Shown: positions 8,729 to 18,068, numbered from the stretch's first letter. The stretch: DNA of 37,286 nt from Xanthobacteraceae bacterium (GCA_019745775.1 JAIESR010000044.1:1-37286); one strand, 5' to 3'. Program-made: numbers and translations. Notes: generated by a model from the letters alone, not told the origin.

Positions 8729-9496
8729 TCACGTCCGCAGCAGGCCGCCGCTCACATGCACCGTCTGGCCCGTGATGAACGCCGCGTCGTCGCTGCAAAG
8801 GAACGAAACGGTGCCGACCAGATCGGCCGGCACCTGCACCCGCTGGATCGCCTGCCGCGACGCCGCCACTGCGAACGATTTCTCCATGTCGGTTTCGCCG
8901 GCAGGCGGCCCGCGCGCCATCGCGCCGGGCGTGCGCGTCAGCGCCGGCGCGATGGCGTTGACGGTGATGCCATGCGGGCCAAGCTCGGTCGCCAGCACAT
9001 GGGTCAGGCCGATCAGCCCGCCCTTGCTGGCGACGTAGTGGGCAAAGCCCGACGCGCCGGTGAAGAAGGTCGAGGACGCCATGCTGATGATGCGGCCCCA
9101 GCCGCGCCGCTTCATGTCGGGCACGAACGCCGCGCACATCAGGAACGCCGAATCGAGATTGATCGAGAGTGTGCGCCGCCAGTCGGCGAAACTCATCTCC
9201 TCGAACGGTTGCAGCTTGAAGATGCCGGCATTGTTGATGAGGATATCGCAGCGGCCGAATGTCTTCTCGACCTCGGCGGCGAGCGATTTCACCGCATCTT
9301 CGGATGCCACGTCGCACTTCACGTAAAGCACCTGACGTCCCGCCTTCTCGACCTGCTTGATCGTCTCGTCCGCCGGCTGGACATCAGCGATCACGATATG
9401 CGCGCCGTCCTCCGCCAGCCGCTGCGCATAGGCCTGGCCGATGCCGGACGCCGCGCCTGAAATGACGGCGACCTTGTCGTGTTGTGATTTGGCCAT
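8729..9496 (-). CDS. SDR-family NAD(P)-dependent oxidoreductase
   Basis: A 255-residue classical short-chain dehydrogenase. It shows the nucleotide-binding GAASGIG motif at 14-20, the NNAG motif at 88-91, a catalytic Ser at about 141-142, Tyr154 and Lys158 (YVASK), and the C-terminal TGQTVHVSGGL typical of the family. An Asp at residue 38 (IADVQ) after beta-2 suggests NAD rather than NADP. The substrate is not predictable; it resembles 3-oxoacyl-ACP-reductase or hydroxyacid dehydrogenase types. It lies 34 nt downstream of lpdA on the same strand and is probably cotranscribed. Confidence 0.9.
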   Translation of the reverse strand: MAKSQHDKVAVISGAASGIGQAYAQRLAEDGAHIVIADVQPADETIKQVEKAGRQVLYVKCDVASEDAVKSLAAEVEKTFGRCDILINNAGIFKLQPFEEMSFADWRRTLSINLDSAFLMCAAFVPDMKRRGWGRIISMASSTFFTGASGFAHYVASKGGLIGLTHVLATELGPHGITVNAIAPALTRTPGAMARGPPAGETDMEKSFAVAASRQAIQRVQVPADLVGTVSFLCSDDAAFITGQTVHVSGGLLRT

Positions 9497-9530
9497 CCTG
9501 CCTCCCCGCTACACGCGAGCGCCACGGATA

Positions 9531-10952
9531 TCACATATGGATTGCGCGCTTGCCGACCGCGAGCGCGGCTTCCTTCACCGCCTCGGGCAGCGTCGGATGC
9601 GCGTGGCAGGTGCGCGCGATGTCTTCCGCCGCCGCGCCGAACTCCATTGCCACGGCGGCCTCCGCGATCATGTTGCCGGCGTCGGCGCCGAGGATATGCA
9701 CGCCGAGCACGCGGTCAGTCTTGGCGTCGGCCAGGATCTTCACGAAGCCGTCGGTCTGCTGGTTGGCCTTGGCGCGGCCGTTGGCGGTGAACGGGAACTT
9801 GCCCGCGTTGTAGGCGACGCCGGCCTGCTTCAATTCCTCCTCGGACTTCCCGACCGAGGCGAGCTCCGGATAGGTGTAGATCACGTTCGGGATCACGTCG
9901 TAGTTCACATGACCCGCCTGGCCGGCGAGGATTTCCGCCACCGCCACGCCCTCGTCCTCGGCCTTGTGCGCGAGCATCGGGCCCGCGATCACGTCGCCGA
10001 TGGCGTAGATTCCGGGCACGTTGGTCGCGAAATGGCCGTCGACGATCACGCGGCCGCGGTTGTCTTTCTTGACGCCGGCCTCTTCGAGCCCGAGCCCTTC
10101 GGTGTAGGGCACGCGGCCGATGGCGACGAGCACGACATCGGCTTCGATCGTCTCCCCCGCGCCATCCTTCTTGTCACCTGCCGCCGGCTCGACCGACGCC
10201 TTCAGTTTCTTGCCGGACGCATCGACGCCGGTCACCTTCGAGGCGAGCTTGAAGGCGATGCCCTGCTTCTCAAGGAGGCGCTGGAAGCTCTTGGCGACAT
10301 CGAGGTCGATGCCGGGCACGATGCGGTCGAGGAACTCGACCACCGTCACCTGCGCGCCGAGCCTGCGCCATACCGAACCAAGCTCGAGCCCGATCACGCC
10401 GGCGCCGACGACCAGCATTTTCTCAGGCACCTGGGCGAGCGCGAGCGCGCCGGTCGACGACACGATGCGCTTCTCGTCGATGTCGATGCCCTTGAGTCGC
10501 GTGACGTCCGAGCCGGTGGCGATGACGATGCTCTTGGCCTCGAGCGCCTGCGTCTTGCCGCCCTCGCCCTTCACCTCGATCTTGCCGGGGCCGACGATGC
10601 GGCCGACGCCGTGCACGGCGTCGACCTTGTTCTTCTTGAGCAGGAAATCGACCCCCTTCACGTTGCCGTCGACCGCTTCCTGCTTGAACTTCAGCATCGC
10701 GGCGAGATCGAGCGAGGGCTTGCCGACCTTGATGCCCATCTTCGGAAAGGCGTGGCCGGCCTCCTCGAACAGCTCCGACGCGTGCAGCAGCGCCTTCGAG
10801 GGAATGCAGCCGACATTGAGGCAGGTGCCGCCGAAGGTCTTGTCCTTCTCCACCACCGCGGTTTTCAGCCCGAGCTGCGCCGCCCGTATTGCACACACAT
10901 AACCACCGGGCCCGGTGCCGATGACCACAACGTCGTATTTCGAATCGGCCAT
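9531..10952 (-). CDS. lpdA: Dihydrolipoyl dehydrogenase (E3)
   Basis: A 473-residue FAD disulfide oxidoreductase that reoxidises the lipoyl groups of the 2-oxoacid dehydrogenase complexes with NAD. It has the FAD motif GTGPGG at 12-17, redox cysteines 44 and 49 in [13 protein letters not shown], an NAD-binding [13 protein letters not shown] segment, the second FAD motif [20 protein letters not shown], and the C-terminal catalytic His452/Glu457 pair in HAHPTLPE. Length and residues are normal. It is the E3 partner of sucA-sucB further upstream on the same strand, but the plus-strand hydrolase gene separates it from them, so it needs its own promoter. A perfect 9-bp dyad lies in that promoter region. 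Confidence 0.97.
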   Translation of the reverse strand: MADSKYDVVVIGTGPGGYVCAIRAAQLGLKTAVVEKDKTFGGTCLNVGCIPSKALLHASELFEEAGHAFPKMGIKVGKPSLDLAAMLKFKQEAVDGNVKGVDFLLKKNKVDAVHGVGRIVGPGKIEVKGEGGKTQALEAKSIVIATGSDVTRLKGIDIDEKRIVSSTGALALAQVPEKMLVVGAGVIGLELGSVWRRLGAQVTVVEFLDRIVPGIDLDVAKSFQRLLEKQGIAFKLASKVTGVDASGKKLKASVEPAAGDKKDGAGETIEADVVLVAIGRVPYTEGLGLEEAGVKKDNRGRVIVDGHFATNVPGIYAIGDVIAGPMLAHKAEDEGVAVAEILAGQAGHVNYDVIPNVIYTYPELASVGKSEEELKQAGVAYNAGKFPFTANGRAKANQQTDGFVKILADAKTDRVLGVHILGADAGNMIAEAAVAMEFGAAAEDIARTCHAHPTLPEAVKEAALAVGKRAIHM

Positions 10953-10985
10953 AGAACTCTCTATCGTGTCATGCGTTCATCATGC

Positions 10986-11006
10986 GCAATGTCGTCGCGA
11001 CATTGC
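10986..11006. promoter_or_regulatory. Perfect dyad between lpdA and the divergent serine hydrolase gene
   Basis: GCAATGTCG (10986-10994), a 3-nt centre TCG, and CGACATTGC (10998-11006) form a perfect 9-bp dyad 33 bp upstream of the lpdA start and 30 bp upstream of the hydrolase start. Position and symmetry suggest a dimeric repressor operator shared by the two divergent genes. No factor is identified. Confidence 0.45.
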
Positions 11007-11035
11007 CTCAAGCAAGGAAGGCTCGCAATCCGGAG

Positions 11036-12130
11036 ATGACGCGGCTCAGCCATACATTGGTGTCGGTGCTCTCGATCGCAACCGCGCTCGCGCTCGTTGC
11101 CACCGCGCCTCGTGCCGAGCCGCCGGCCGATCTGTACGGCAAGGCCTTCGAGGCCTGGGTTGCGAAGGTCCGCCCGGCAACGGCGGTCGCCGCCGTGCGC
11201 CGCAGCGGCGAGACGCTCTTTCTCAAGGGCCACAATGCCGATCCGCGCGCGCCGTCGCTGATCGGCAGCATGTCGAAGCCGATCACCGGCGCCTGCATCG
11301 CAACGCTGATCCGCGACGGCAAGCTCGACTTCTCCACGCCGCTGCGCGATGTGCTCGCGGGCTTCTTCCGCCGTCACGGCGCGCCCGCCGATCGCCGCCT
11401 TGAGAGCGTGACGATCGAGCAATTGCTGACACATCGTTCCGGACTGCTCGGCAATGACGACAACGATCCGATGCAGGAGATCTGGCGGCGCCGCGGTGAG
11501 CAGGGCCTCGCGCATCTCGCGTCGCCTGAGGCGCTGCTGGTCGAGCATTTCAAGCATCCGCTGACGAACGACCCCGGCAACCGCAGCTCCTACACCAACA
11601 CCGGCTTCGTGGTGTTGAGCGCGGCCATCGAGGAGGTAACGGGCACGGCTTACGAAACCTATTGCCGCCAGGCGGTGTTCGCGCCGCTCGGAATCGCGAG
11701 CGCGCGGCTGCATCCGGACTGGCGGCAATTCCTGGGCGCGCGCGGCTGGATCATCGCGCCGGCCGACTACCTCGCCTTCCTCGACGTGTTCGACCCCAAG
11801 CATCCGTTCCTCGGCAACCGGGTGAAGGCCTGGATCGTTGCCACCGAGACGCGGTGGGACAAGCACTACCGCGGGCAGTTCGAAGGCCTCGGCATCGTCA
11901 CCGCGATTACATCCGGGGGCTGGCGGGTGCTGCACAGCGGCATCCTCAATTTTCACGGCAAGGGTCCGAACGGCGCGCCGATCGACGCCGTGATCCATAG
12001 CCATGCCTATCGCGAGCCGAACGGCTTCAGTGCCTTCCATGCGATGACGCCGGCGGTCGAAGGCAGTCCGGCGCTCGGCGATCTCGACGCGGCGCTGCGT
12101 GGCGTGCATGACCAATTGCTGAAGCGATAA
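11036..12130 (+). CDS. Serine hydrolase, beta-lactamase/class C penicillin-binding fold, exported
   Basis: A 364-residue protein from ATG 11036, chosen because it opens a clean Sec signal peptide (basic MTRLSHTL, hydrophobic core, cleavage expected near APRA-EP around residue 27). The frame is open 54 nt further upstream. The Beta-lactamase domain (PF00144 type) shows the SxxK motif SMSK at 78-81, the YxN motif YTN at 186-188 and a late HSG triad (LHSGIL) in place of KTG. These fit esterases, D-aminopeptidases and DD-peptidases of the class C fold. The substrate is unknown. It runs opposite to the sucAB and lpdA genes on either side and looks like an insertion in that block. Confidence 0.85.
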   Translation: MTRLSHTLVSVLSIATALALVATAPRAEPPADLYGKAFEAWVAKVRPATAVAAVRRSGETLFLKGHNADPRAPSLIGSMSKPITGACIATLIRDGKLDFSTPLRDVLAGFFRRHGAPADRRLESVTIEQLLTHRSGLLGNDDNDPMQEIWRRRGEQGLAHLASPEALLVEHFKHPLTNDPGNRSSYTNTGFVVLSAAIEEVTGTAYETYCRQAVFAPLGIASARLHPDWRQFLGARGWIIAPADYLAFLDVFDPKHPFLGNRVKAWIVATETRWDKHYRGQFEGLGIVTAITSGGWRVLHSGILNFHGKGPNGAPIDAVIHSHAYREPNGFSAFHAMTPAVEGSPALGDLDAALRGVHDQLLKR

Positions 12131-12144
12131 CGCGCCGCCCGGTC

Positions 12145-13425
12145 TCAGAGATCCAGCACGAGCCTAGCCGGGTCCTCCAGCACCTCCTTCACCCGCACCA
12201 GGAAGGTCACGGCCTCTCGGCCGTCGACGATGCGGTGGTCGTAGGAGAGCGCGAGGTACATCATCGGCCGGATCACCACCTGGCCCTTCTCGGCCATCGG
12301 CCGCTCCTGGATCTTGTGCATGCCGAGGATGCCGGACTGCGGCGCGTTCAGGATCGGCGTCGACATCAGCGAGCCGTAGACGCCGCCATTGGTGATGGTG
12401 AAGGTGCCGCCCTGCATCTCCTCGATCTTGAGCGCGCCGTCGCGGGCGCGGCGGCCGTAGTCGGCGATCTCCTTCTCGATCTGCGCCAGCGATTTCTGAT
12501 CGCAATCGCGCACGACAGGGACGACAAGGCCGCGCTCGGTGCCGACGGCGATGCCGATGTGGTAGTAGTTCTTATAGATGATGTCGGCGCCGTCGATCTC
12601 GGCGTTGACGGCGGGGATCTCGTGCAGCGCCTGCACGCAGGCCTTCACGAAAAGGCCCATGAAGCCGAGCTTCACGCCGTGCTTCTTTTCAAAGATATCG
12701 CGGTACTGCGTGCGCATCGCCATCACGTGACTCATGTCGACCTCGTTGAAGGTCGTGAGCATCGCGGCCGTGTTCTGCGCATCCTTGAGACGCCGCGCGA
12801 TGGTCGCCCGCAGCCGCGTCATCTTCACGCGCTCCTCGCGCGCGGCGTCGTCCTGCGGCAGCGGCGCACGCACCTGCACCGCTGAAGCAGGCTGTGAAAC
12901 AGGGGTCGGCTGCGCGGCGGCGCGCTCGATCGCCGCCATCATGTCGCCCTTGGTGACGCGGCCGTCCTTGCCGGAGCCCGGCACGGTCGAGGGGTCCATG
13001 CCGCTTTCCGCCGCCATCTTGCGCACCGACGGCGCGACCGGCATGTCGCCGGACGGCTTTGCCGCTTCCGCTTTCGGCGGCACGCGCGGCGCCGGCTCCT
13101 CCTCGGCGGCATTGATCGGCGCGGTGGTCGAGGTCTTCTGATCGGGACGGCCGGTTGGCGCCGGTGAGGTCTTCGACGGCGCGGCGCCGGCGCCTTCCTT
13201 GATCTCGCCGAGCAGCGCGCCGACCGCGACAGTGTCGCCATCTTTCGCGGCGATGGCGGCGAGCGTGCCGGCCGCCGGCGCGGGCACTTCGATCGTCACC
13301 TTGTCGGTTTCGAGTTCGACCAGCGGCTCGTCGACCGCGACCGGATCGCCCGCCTTCTTGAACCATTTGCCGATGGTCGCCTCGGTGACGGACTCGCCGA
13401 GCGTCGGGACGCGGATTTCAGCCAT
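12145..13425 (-). CDS. sucB: Dihydrolipoyllysine succinyltransferase, E2 of 2-oxoglutarate dehydrogenase
   Basis: A 426-residue protein with three domains: a lipoyl domain at 1-77 with the lipoylated Lys42 in ETDKVTIEV, a peripheral-subunit-binding domain at about 130-167 ([23 protein letters not shown]) that holds E1 and E3, and the catalytic core at about 195-426 with His397 and Asp401 in [11 protein letters not shown]. Ala/Pro-rich linkers join them. It transfers the succinyl group to CoA. It lies downstream of sucA with a transcribed palindromic element in between. The single lipoyl domain and length match the alphaproteobacterial enzyme. Confidence 0.97.
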   Translation of the reverse strand: MAEIRVPTLGESVTEATIGKWFKKAGDPVAVDEPLVELETDKVTIEVPAPAAGTLAAIAAKDGDTVAVGALLGEIKEGAGAAPSKTSPAPTGRPDQKTSTTAPINAAEEEPAPRVPPKAEAAKPSGDMPVAPSVRKMAAESGMDPSTVPGSGKDGRVTKGDMMAAIERAAAQPTPVSQPASAVQVRAPLPQDDAAREERVKMTRLRATIARRLKDAQNTAAMLTTFNEVDMSHVMAMRTQYRDIFEKKHGVKLGFMGLFVKACVQALHEIPAVNAEIDGADIIYKNYYHIGIAVGTERGLVVPVVRDCDQKSLAQIEKEIADYGRRARDGALKIEEMQGGTFTITNGGVYGSLMSTPILNAPQSGILGMHKIQERPMAEKGQVVIRPMMYLALSYDHRIVDGREAVTFLVRVKEVLEDPARLVLDL

Positions 13426-13442
13426 GACATTCGCCCTTCCTC

Positions 13443-13523
13443 GTCATGGCCGGGCTTGTCCCGGCCATCCACGTCTTGCTTCCAACCAAAGACGTGGATG
13501 CCCGGCATGAAGCCGGGCATGAC
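13443..13523. repeat. Complex palindromic intergenic repeat between sucA and sucB
   Basis: An 81-bp element with nested symmetry. An outer stem joins GTCATG (13443-13448) to CATGAC (13518-13523). A left hairpin is GGCCGGG-cttgt-CCCGGCC (13448-13466). A central stem joins CCACGTCTT (13469-13477) to AAGACGTGG (13489-13497). A right hairpin is GCCCGGC-atgaa-GCCGGGC (13500-13518). It could fold as a cloverleaf in RNA. This is the style of the dispersed palindromic repeats common in Hyphomicrobiales genomes. It lies in the sucA-sucB spacer and may affect message stability. Confidence 0.85.
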
Positions 13524-13534
13524 TCCGTATTCGT

Positions 13535-16492
13535 TTATCCCAGCACGTCGTCGAAGATCGCCTTCAATTGCATCAGGTGCTTCGACATCACGCCGACCGC
13601 GGTCGCCGCCGCCTGCGGACGGCCGGCATAGCGCGCGCGCTTCTGCGTCGTGCCGGCCTGGTTGAGCACCCATTCGAGATACGGCTCGATGAAGTGCCAC
13701 GCGCCCATGTTGCGCGGCTCTTCCTGGCACCACACCATCTCCGCCTGCTTGAAGCGCGCGAGCTCGGCGAGCAGCGCCTTCATCGGCATCGGATAGAGCT
13801 GCTCGACGCGCAGCAGGTAGACGTCGTTGACGCCACGCTTCTCGCGCTCCTCGTAGAGATCGAAATAGACCTTGCCCGAGCACATCACGACGCGCCGGAT
13901 CTTGTTATCCGGCACGAGTTTGATTTTCTGTTCTGGCAGCAACTGCGCATCGTCCCACAAGAGCCGGTGGAACGTGGTGTCCGGACCCATCTCGTCGAGC
14001 CGCGAGACCGCGCGCTTGTGGCGCAACAGCGACTTCGGCGTCATCAGGATCAAGGGCTTGCGGATATCGCGCTTCAACTGCCGGCGCAGGATATGGAAGT
14101 AGTTCGCCGGCGTGGTGCAGTTCGCGACCTGCATATTGTCTTCGGCGCACATCTGGAGGAAGCGCTCGAGCCGCGCGGACGAATGCTCCGGCCCCTGCCC
14201 TTCATAGCCGTGCGGCAGCAGGCAGACGAGACCGGACAGGCGCAGCCACTTGCGCTCGCCCGACGAGATGAACTGGTCGAACACGACCTGCGCGCCGTTG
14301 GCGAAGTCGCCGAACTGCGCCTCCCACAGCGTCAGCGCATTCGGCTCGGCGAGCGAATAGCCGTACTCGAAGCCGAGCACCGCCTCTTCCGAGAGCATCG
14401 AGTTCACGACCTCGTAGCGCGCCTGCTTCCTGCCGAGCTCGTTGAACGGGATGTAGCGATCTTCGTTCTCCTGGTCGATCAGCACCGAGTGGCGCTGCGA
14501 GAAGGTGCCGCGTTCGACGTCCTGGCCGGACAGCCGCACCGGATGGCCGTCCAGCATCAGCGTGCAGAACGCCAGCGCCTCGGCGGTCGCCCAGTCGATG
14601 TCCTGGCCGCTCTCGATCGCCTTGCGGCGGTTCTCCAGGAATCGCTGGATGGTGCGATGCAGGTGGAAGCCCGACGGCGCCGCGGTGATCTTGGCGCCGA
14701 TCGCCTTGAGCTCCGCGAGTTCCACGCCGGTGATGCCGCGGCGCGGATCATCATGGTCGTGCGCCACCTTGATGTCGGACCAGCGGCCGTCGAGCCAGTC
14801 GGCGTTGTTGGCCTTGTAGCCCTGGCTCGCCTCCTGCTCGGCGTCGAGCCTGGCGCGCCAATCCGCGCGCATCTTCTCGACCTCGGCCTCGCTGACGACG
14901 CCCTCGCCGACGAGCTTCTGAGCGTAGATCTTCGACGTCGATGGATGGGCGCGGATCGCCTTGTACATCAGCGGCTGGGTGAACGACGGCTCGTCGCCTT
15001 CGTTGTGGCCGAAGCGCCGGTAGCAGAACATGTCGATCACGACCGGCGTCTGGAACGTCTGCCGGAATTCGGTCGCGACCTTGGCGGCGTAGACCACCGC
15101 TTCCGGGTCGTCGCCGTTCACATGGAAGATCGGCGCCTCGATCATCTTGGCGACGTCGGACGGATAAGGCGACGAGCGAGAGTATCTCGGATACGTCGTG
15201 AAGCCGATCTGGTTGTTGACGATGAAATGCACCGAGCCGCCGGTACGGTGGCCGCGCAGGCCGGAGAGGCCGAAGCATTCCGCAATCACGCCCTGGCCGG
15301 CGAACGAGGCGTCGCCGTGGATCAGCAACGGCATCACCATGGTTCGGTCTTCGCGGGTGGCGCCGAAGTAGTCCTGCTTGGCGCGCACCTTGCCGAGCGC
15401 GACCGGCACCACGATCTCGAGATGCGACGGGTTCGCGGTCAGCGACAGGTGCACCTTGTTGCCGTCGAACTCGCGGTCGGACGAAGCGCCCAGGTGGTAC
15501 TTCACGTCGCCGGAGCCTTCGACGTCGCTCGGCGTCGCCGAGCCGCCCTTGAACTCATGGAAGATCACGCGGTGCGGCTTGCCCATCACCTGCGCCAGCA
15601 CGTTGAGCCGGCCGCGATGCGCCATGCCGACGACGATCTCCTTCACGCCCATCGCGCCGCCGCGCTTGATGATCTGCTCGAGCGCCGGGATCATCGCTTC
15701 GCCGCCGTCGAGGCCGAAGCGCTTGGTGCCGGTGAACTTCAGGTCGCAGAAATTCTCGAAGCCTTCGGCCTCGATCAGCTTGTTGAGGATCGCGCGGCGG
15801 CCCTCGCGGGTGAAGCTGATCTCCTTGTCCGGCCCTTCGATGCGCTCCTGGATCCAGGCCTTCTGCTGCGGGTTGGAGATGTGCATGAACTCGACGCCGA
15901 GCGTCTGGCAGTAGGTGCGCCGCAGGATCGCGAGGATCTCGCGCAGCGTCGCAAACTCGAGGCCGAGCACCTTGTCGAGGAAGATCGGGCGGTCCATGTC
16001 GGCTTCGCTGAAGCCGTAAGAGCGCGGGTCGAGATCGGCCTCGTCCTTGTGCGGCTCGAGCCCGAGCGGATCGAGATGGGCGTGAAAGTGGCCCCGCGCG
16101 CGGTAGGCACGGATCAGCATCAAGGCATGAATGGAATCGCGCGTGGCCTGCTGCACGTGCTCCGGCGAAAGCGCGACGCCCGACGCTTGCGCCTTCGCCT
16201 TGATCCTGTCGCCGACCGCCTTCTCGACCTCGGCCCAGTCGCCGGTGAGCGCCGCAACCAGCTCACCCTGCGGGCGTTGCGGCCAGTTCGGCCGCCGCCA
16301 GGACGGGCCGGAGGCGGCCTTCGAGACCTCGGCCGGGCCGTCCTTGAGGCTCTGGAAGAACGCCTGCCACTCCGCATCGACGGCGCCGGGATTCGTCAGG
16401 TAGCGGGCGTAGAGGTCCTCGATATAGGCGGCGTTGCCGCCATCCAGGAACGAGGTGCGTGCGAAGGCGGCGTTGGCGTCTTGGCGGGACAT
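13535..16492 (-). CDS. sucA: 2-oxoglutarate dehydrogenase E1 component
   Basis: A 985-residue thiamine-diphosphate enzyme that decarboxylates 2-oxoglutarate and succinylates the E2 lipoyl group. The N-terminal 40 or so residues (FLDGGNAAYIEDLYARYLTN) form the E2-binding segment. Further on are GMAHRGRLNVLAQVMGKP, HLGASSDREF and the cofactor-binding HGDASFAGQGVIAEC. The transketolase-like central domain contains QRHSVLIDQE and LLPHGYEGQGPEHSSAR. Length is normal. The start ATG 16492 has AAGGG eight nt upstream. Upstream lies a 611-bp space with a promoter candidate; the preceding genes on this strand end in terminators, so sucA probably starts its own transcript with sucB. Confidence 0.98.
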   Translation of the reverse strand: MSRQDANAAFARTSFLDGGNAAYIEDLYARYLTNPGAVDAEWQAFFQSLKDGPAEVSKAASGPSWRRPNWPQRPQGELVAALTGDWAEVEKAVGDRIKAKAQASGVALSPEHVQQATRDSIHALMLIRAYRARGHFHAHLDPLGLEPHKDEADLDPRSYGFSEADMDRPIFLDKVLGLEFATLREILAILRRTYCQTLGVEFMHISNPQQKAWIQERIEGPDKEISFTREGRRAILNKLIEAEGFENFCDLKFTGTKRFGLDGGEAMIPALEQIIKRGGAMGVKEIVVGMAHRGRLNVLAQVMGKPHRVIFHEFKGGSATPSDVEGSGDVKYHLGASSDREFDGNKVHLSLTANPSHLEIVVPVALGKVRAKQDYFGATREDRTMVMPLLIHGDASFAGQGVIAECFGLSGLRGHRTGGSVHFIVNNQIGFTTYPRYSRSSPYPSDVAKMIEAPIFHVNGDDPEAVVYAAKVATEFRQTFQTPVVIDMFCYRRFGHNEGDEPSFTQPLMYKAIRAHPSTSKIYAQKLVGEGVVSEAEVEKMRADWRARLDAEQEASQGYKANNADWLDGRWSDIKVAHDHDDPRRGITGVELAELKAIGAKITAAPSGFHLHRTIQRFLENRRKAIESGQDIDWATAEALAFCTLMLDGHPVRLSGQDVERGTFSQRHSVLIDQENEDRYIPFNELGRKQARYEVVNSMLSEEAVLGFEYGYSLAEPNALTLWEAQFGDFANGAQVVFDQFISSGERKWLRLSGLVCLLPHGYEGQGPEHSSARLERFLQMCAEDNMQVANCTTPANYFHILRRQLKRDIRKPLILMTPKSLLRHKRAVSRLDEMGPDTTFHRLLWDDAQLLPEQKIKLVPDNKIRRVVMCSGKVYFDLYEEREKRGVNDVYLLRVEQLYPMPMKALLAELARFKQAEMVWCQEEPRNMGAWHFIEPYLEWVLNQAGTTQKRARYAGRPQAAATAVGVMSKHLMQLKAIFDDVLG

Positions 16493-16764
16493 TCAGGGCA
16501 CCCTTATTGGCAAGGCCGGCCATGCAGGAAACATGCACAACCGGCCCCAGACGATGATTCGAGGGGCGAATCGCCCCGAAGAATCGCTGGGAGCCGGCGT
16601 GTCATTGTTCGTACCCTATCTAATTAAGGATTGTGACCCGGGAAAGAGAAACCACTGAATCCGTTTTCAGGTATGTTCCGAACTTGCGGTTCGAGCATCG
16701 CCGGACCCTCGGCGCTGCCGCCCCTCGCCAGCAGCGGGCAGTTTCTTCTTGCACCGCCGGCGCG

Positions 16765-16845
16765 GGGTGTAAGATCGGGTGTAAGATTTATTCTTCAAAG
16801 CGATCATAGGCTTAGTTCGAAACTTACATTCTTACAGCACTTACC
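16765..16845. promoter_or_regulatory. Cluster of TGTAAG/CTTACA direct and inverted repeats upstream of sucA
   Basis: GGGTGTAAGAT occurs twice in tandem (16765-16775 and 16777-16787, period 12). Three CTTAC[A/C] copies follow at 16823-16828, 16831-16836 and 16840-16845 (spacing 8 and 9) in the opposite orientation. Between the two groups, a minus-strand TATGAT (16803-16808) could be a -10 box. A regulator binding site for sucA-sucB is plausible. The inverted arms could also pair in the leader RNA. Confidence 0.4.
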
Positions 16846-16972
16846 ACTGGTGTGCCCTTCGACGTGACATAGGCGCCCCGCGTGGGCGTCAACGTGCGCG
16901 CGTTCGCGCGTACCGCTCATCGGGGGCGGACGGGCGGTGTCGCTTGCGCCCCTCCGTGAGCGGCACACACCG

Positions 16973-17001
16973 AGGATAGGCCAGGACGGAGTTCGCGTCA
17001 A
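16973..17001 (-). promoter_or_regulatory. Sigma-70-type promoter candidate for sucA-sucB
   Basis: On the minus strand, TTGACG (17001-16996) and TATCCT (16978-16973) are separated by exactly 17 nt. It lies just downstream of the porin terminator and points at sucA. Use of it would give a leader of roughly 470 nt. Confidence 0.5.
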
Positions 17002-17050
17002 GGAATAATTACCTAACGCCGGCAAATCAGAAGCGCAAGCCGGGCAAATG

Positions 17051-17076
17051 AAAAGCCCCGGCACCGGTCGGGGCTT
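17051..17076 (-). terminator. Intrinsic terminator after the downstream porin-like gene
   Basis: Minus-strand stem AAGCCCCG / CGGGGCTT (17076-17069 and 17060-17053) around an 8-nt CCGGTGC-type loop, with the T-run coming from AAAA at 17051-17054. It starts 28 nt after the stop codon of the gene at 17104-17859. Confidence 0.8.
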
Positions 17077-17103
17077 CCGCCGTTCAGAAATACCCGGCCT
17101 CGC

Positions 17104-17859
17104 TCAGTAGCGCGCGACCACCGGGCCGCCGAAGCCGCCGAAGCGATAGTTGATGCCGACCTTGAACAGGTGCAGGTGCTGCTTCATGCCGAAGGCTTCG
17201 CAGTTGGTCGGGTCGCCCACCTCGCACACGTTCCGGGTTTTGTTGCCGAAGTTGCTGTAGTTGTATTCGGCCTTCATCGACCAGGCGCCGCCGAGCGCCT
17301 GCTCGAAGCCGCCGCCAATCATCCAGCCCCAGCGCAGATACTTGTCGCTCTCGGCAACAAGCGGAGCTTCCGTGAACGTGTGCCGTTCGTGAATGAAGGC
17401 AGCGCCGCCCTTGACGAACACCAGCGTCTGGCCAGTCGCGCCGAACGCATAGCCAAAGCGCGCCGCGATACTGCCGACGATGTCCGCCTTGGTCCCGACC
17501 GTTTCATCGTCGCCGGCCGGGGTGACCTGGCCATCGACGTTGGCCCACGCGGCCTGACCCTCGACACCGAACACGAAGCGGTCGCTCTGCCAGAGATTGC
17601 AGCCGACCTGGCCGCCGGCAATGAAGCCGTCGATGTCGTGATTGAACGCCGGAAGCGATTGTCCGTCTGAGGTGAAATCCTTCTTCCGGCCCCACGCATA
17701 GCCGACATGGCCGCCGATGTAGCAGCCGGTCCAGCTGTACATGGTCGCCACCGGCACCGGCGCGGCCTTGACCGGCATCGGCCGCGGACGAAGGTCTGCC
17801 GCCAGCGCAGGCGCCGCGAGAACGGCGCTGAGCAACAGTCCGCCAATGATCGTCTTCAT
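17104..17859 (-). CDS. Outer-membrane beta-barrel protein, Omp25/OMP_b-brl type (first copy)
   Basis: A 251-residue protein starting at MKTIIGGLLLSAVLAAPALA, a signal peptide with expected cleavage before ADLRPRP at about residue 20. The frame is open further upstream, but that part has no signal sequence. The mature protein begins with a short Pro-rich stretch, then YSWTGCYIGGHVGYAWG, the hallmark opening strand of Omp25/RopB-like porin-like proteins. Alternating strands follow, then a C-terminal strand FKVGINYRFGGFGGPVVARY ending in an aromatic residue for the BAM complex. It is a small 8-stranded surface barrel, probably structural or adhesive. It is tandem to a second barrel gene with the same PVVARY end. 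Confidence 0.88.
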   Translation of the reverse strand: MKTIIGGLLLSAVLAAPALAADLRPRPMPVKAAPVPVATMYSWTGCYIGGHVGYAWGRKKDFTSDGQSLPAFNHDIDGFIAGGQVGCNLWQSDRFVFGVEGQAAWANVDGQVTPAGDDETVGTKADIVGSIAARFGYAFGATGQTLVFVKGGAAFIHERHTFTEAPLVAESDKYLRWGWMIGGGFEQALGGAWSMKAEYNYSNFGNKTRNVCEVGDPTNCEAFGMKQHLHLFKVGINYRFGGFGGPVVARY

Positions 17860-18068
17860 GCTTGCCCCCGTTATGCCCGCCCAGTCGCGCGCCGCGTGGC
17901 TCCGGACTATCCCGTGCACGGATGAAACCACAGGTTGCCGCAAAAGTCTGTCACTCCGAAGCAACATCCCGGCAAAATCGCAAGCGACTGAGGTGGATAG
18001 GGATTCTCGTGCATTCCTCCGACGGCGGGAGCCGGGCCCGCGCCGCCACAGACATCGCAATCAGATGC

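Larger units (their letters stand above)
16493..17103. other. Long intergenic region: sucA leader, promoter and repeated TGTAAG sites
   Basis: 611 bp without a convincing gene. It holds, from sucA outward: an imperfect hairpin at 16514-16546 (GGCCGG/CCGGCC arms plus TGCA/TGCA), a second hairpin at 16563-16577 (GGGGCG-aat-CGCCCC), five TGTAAG/CTTACA-type hexamers at 16768-16845, a consensus-like promoter at 16973-17001 and the porin terminator at 17051-17076. An 86-codon frame at 16804-17064 (-) has no start-site signal or family character and overlaps these elements. Confidence 0.6.

Noticed and set aside
13568-16627. 1019-codon plus-strand open frame opposite sucA
   Set aside because: Mirror frame of a high-GC gene; composition rich in Arg, Leu, His and Asp with no domain, while the minus-strand sucA is unmistakable.
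16804-17064. 86-codon minus-strand frame in the sucA upstream region
   Set aside because: No ribosome-binding site or family features, and it overlaps the promoter and repeat elements. Treated as noncoding.
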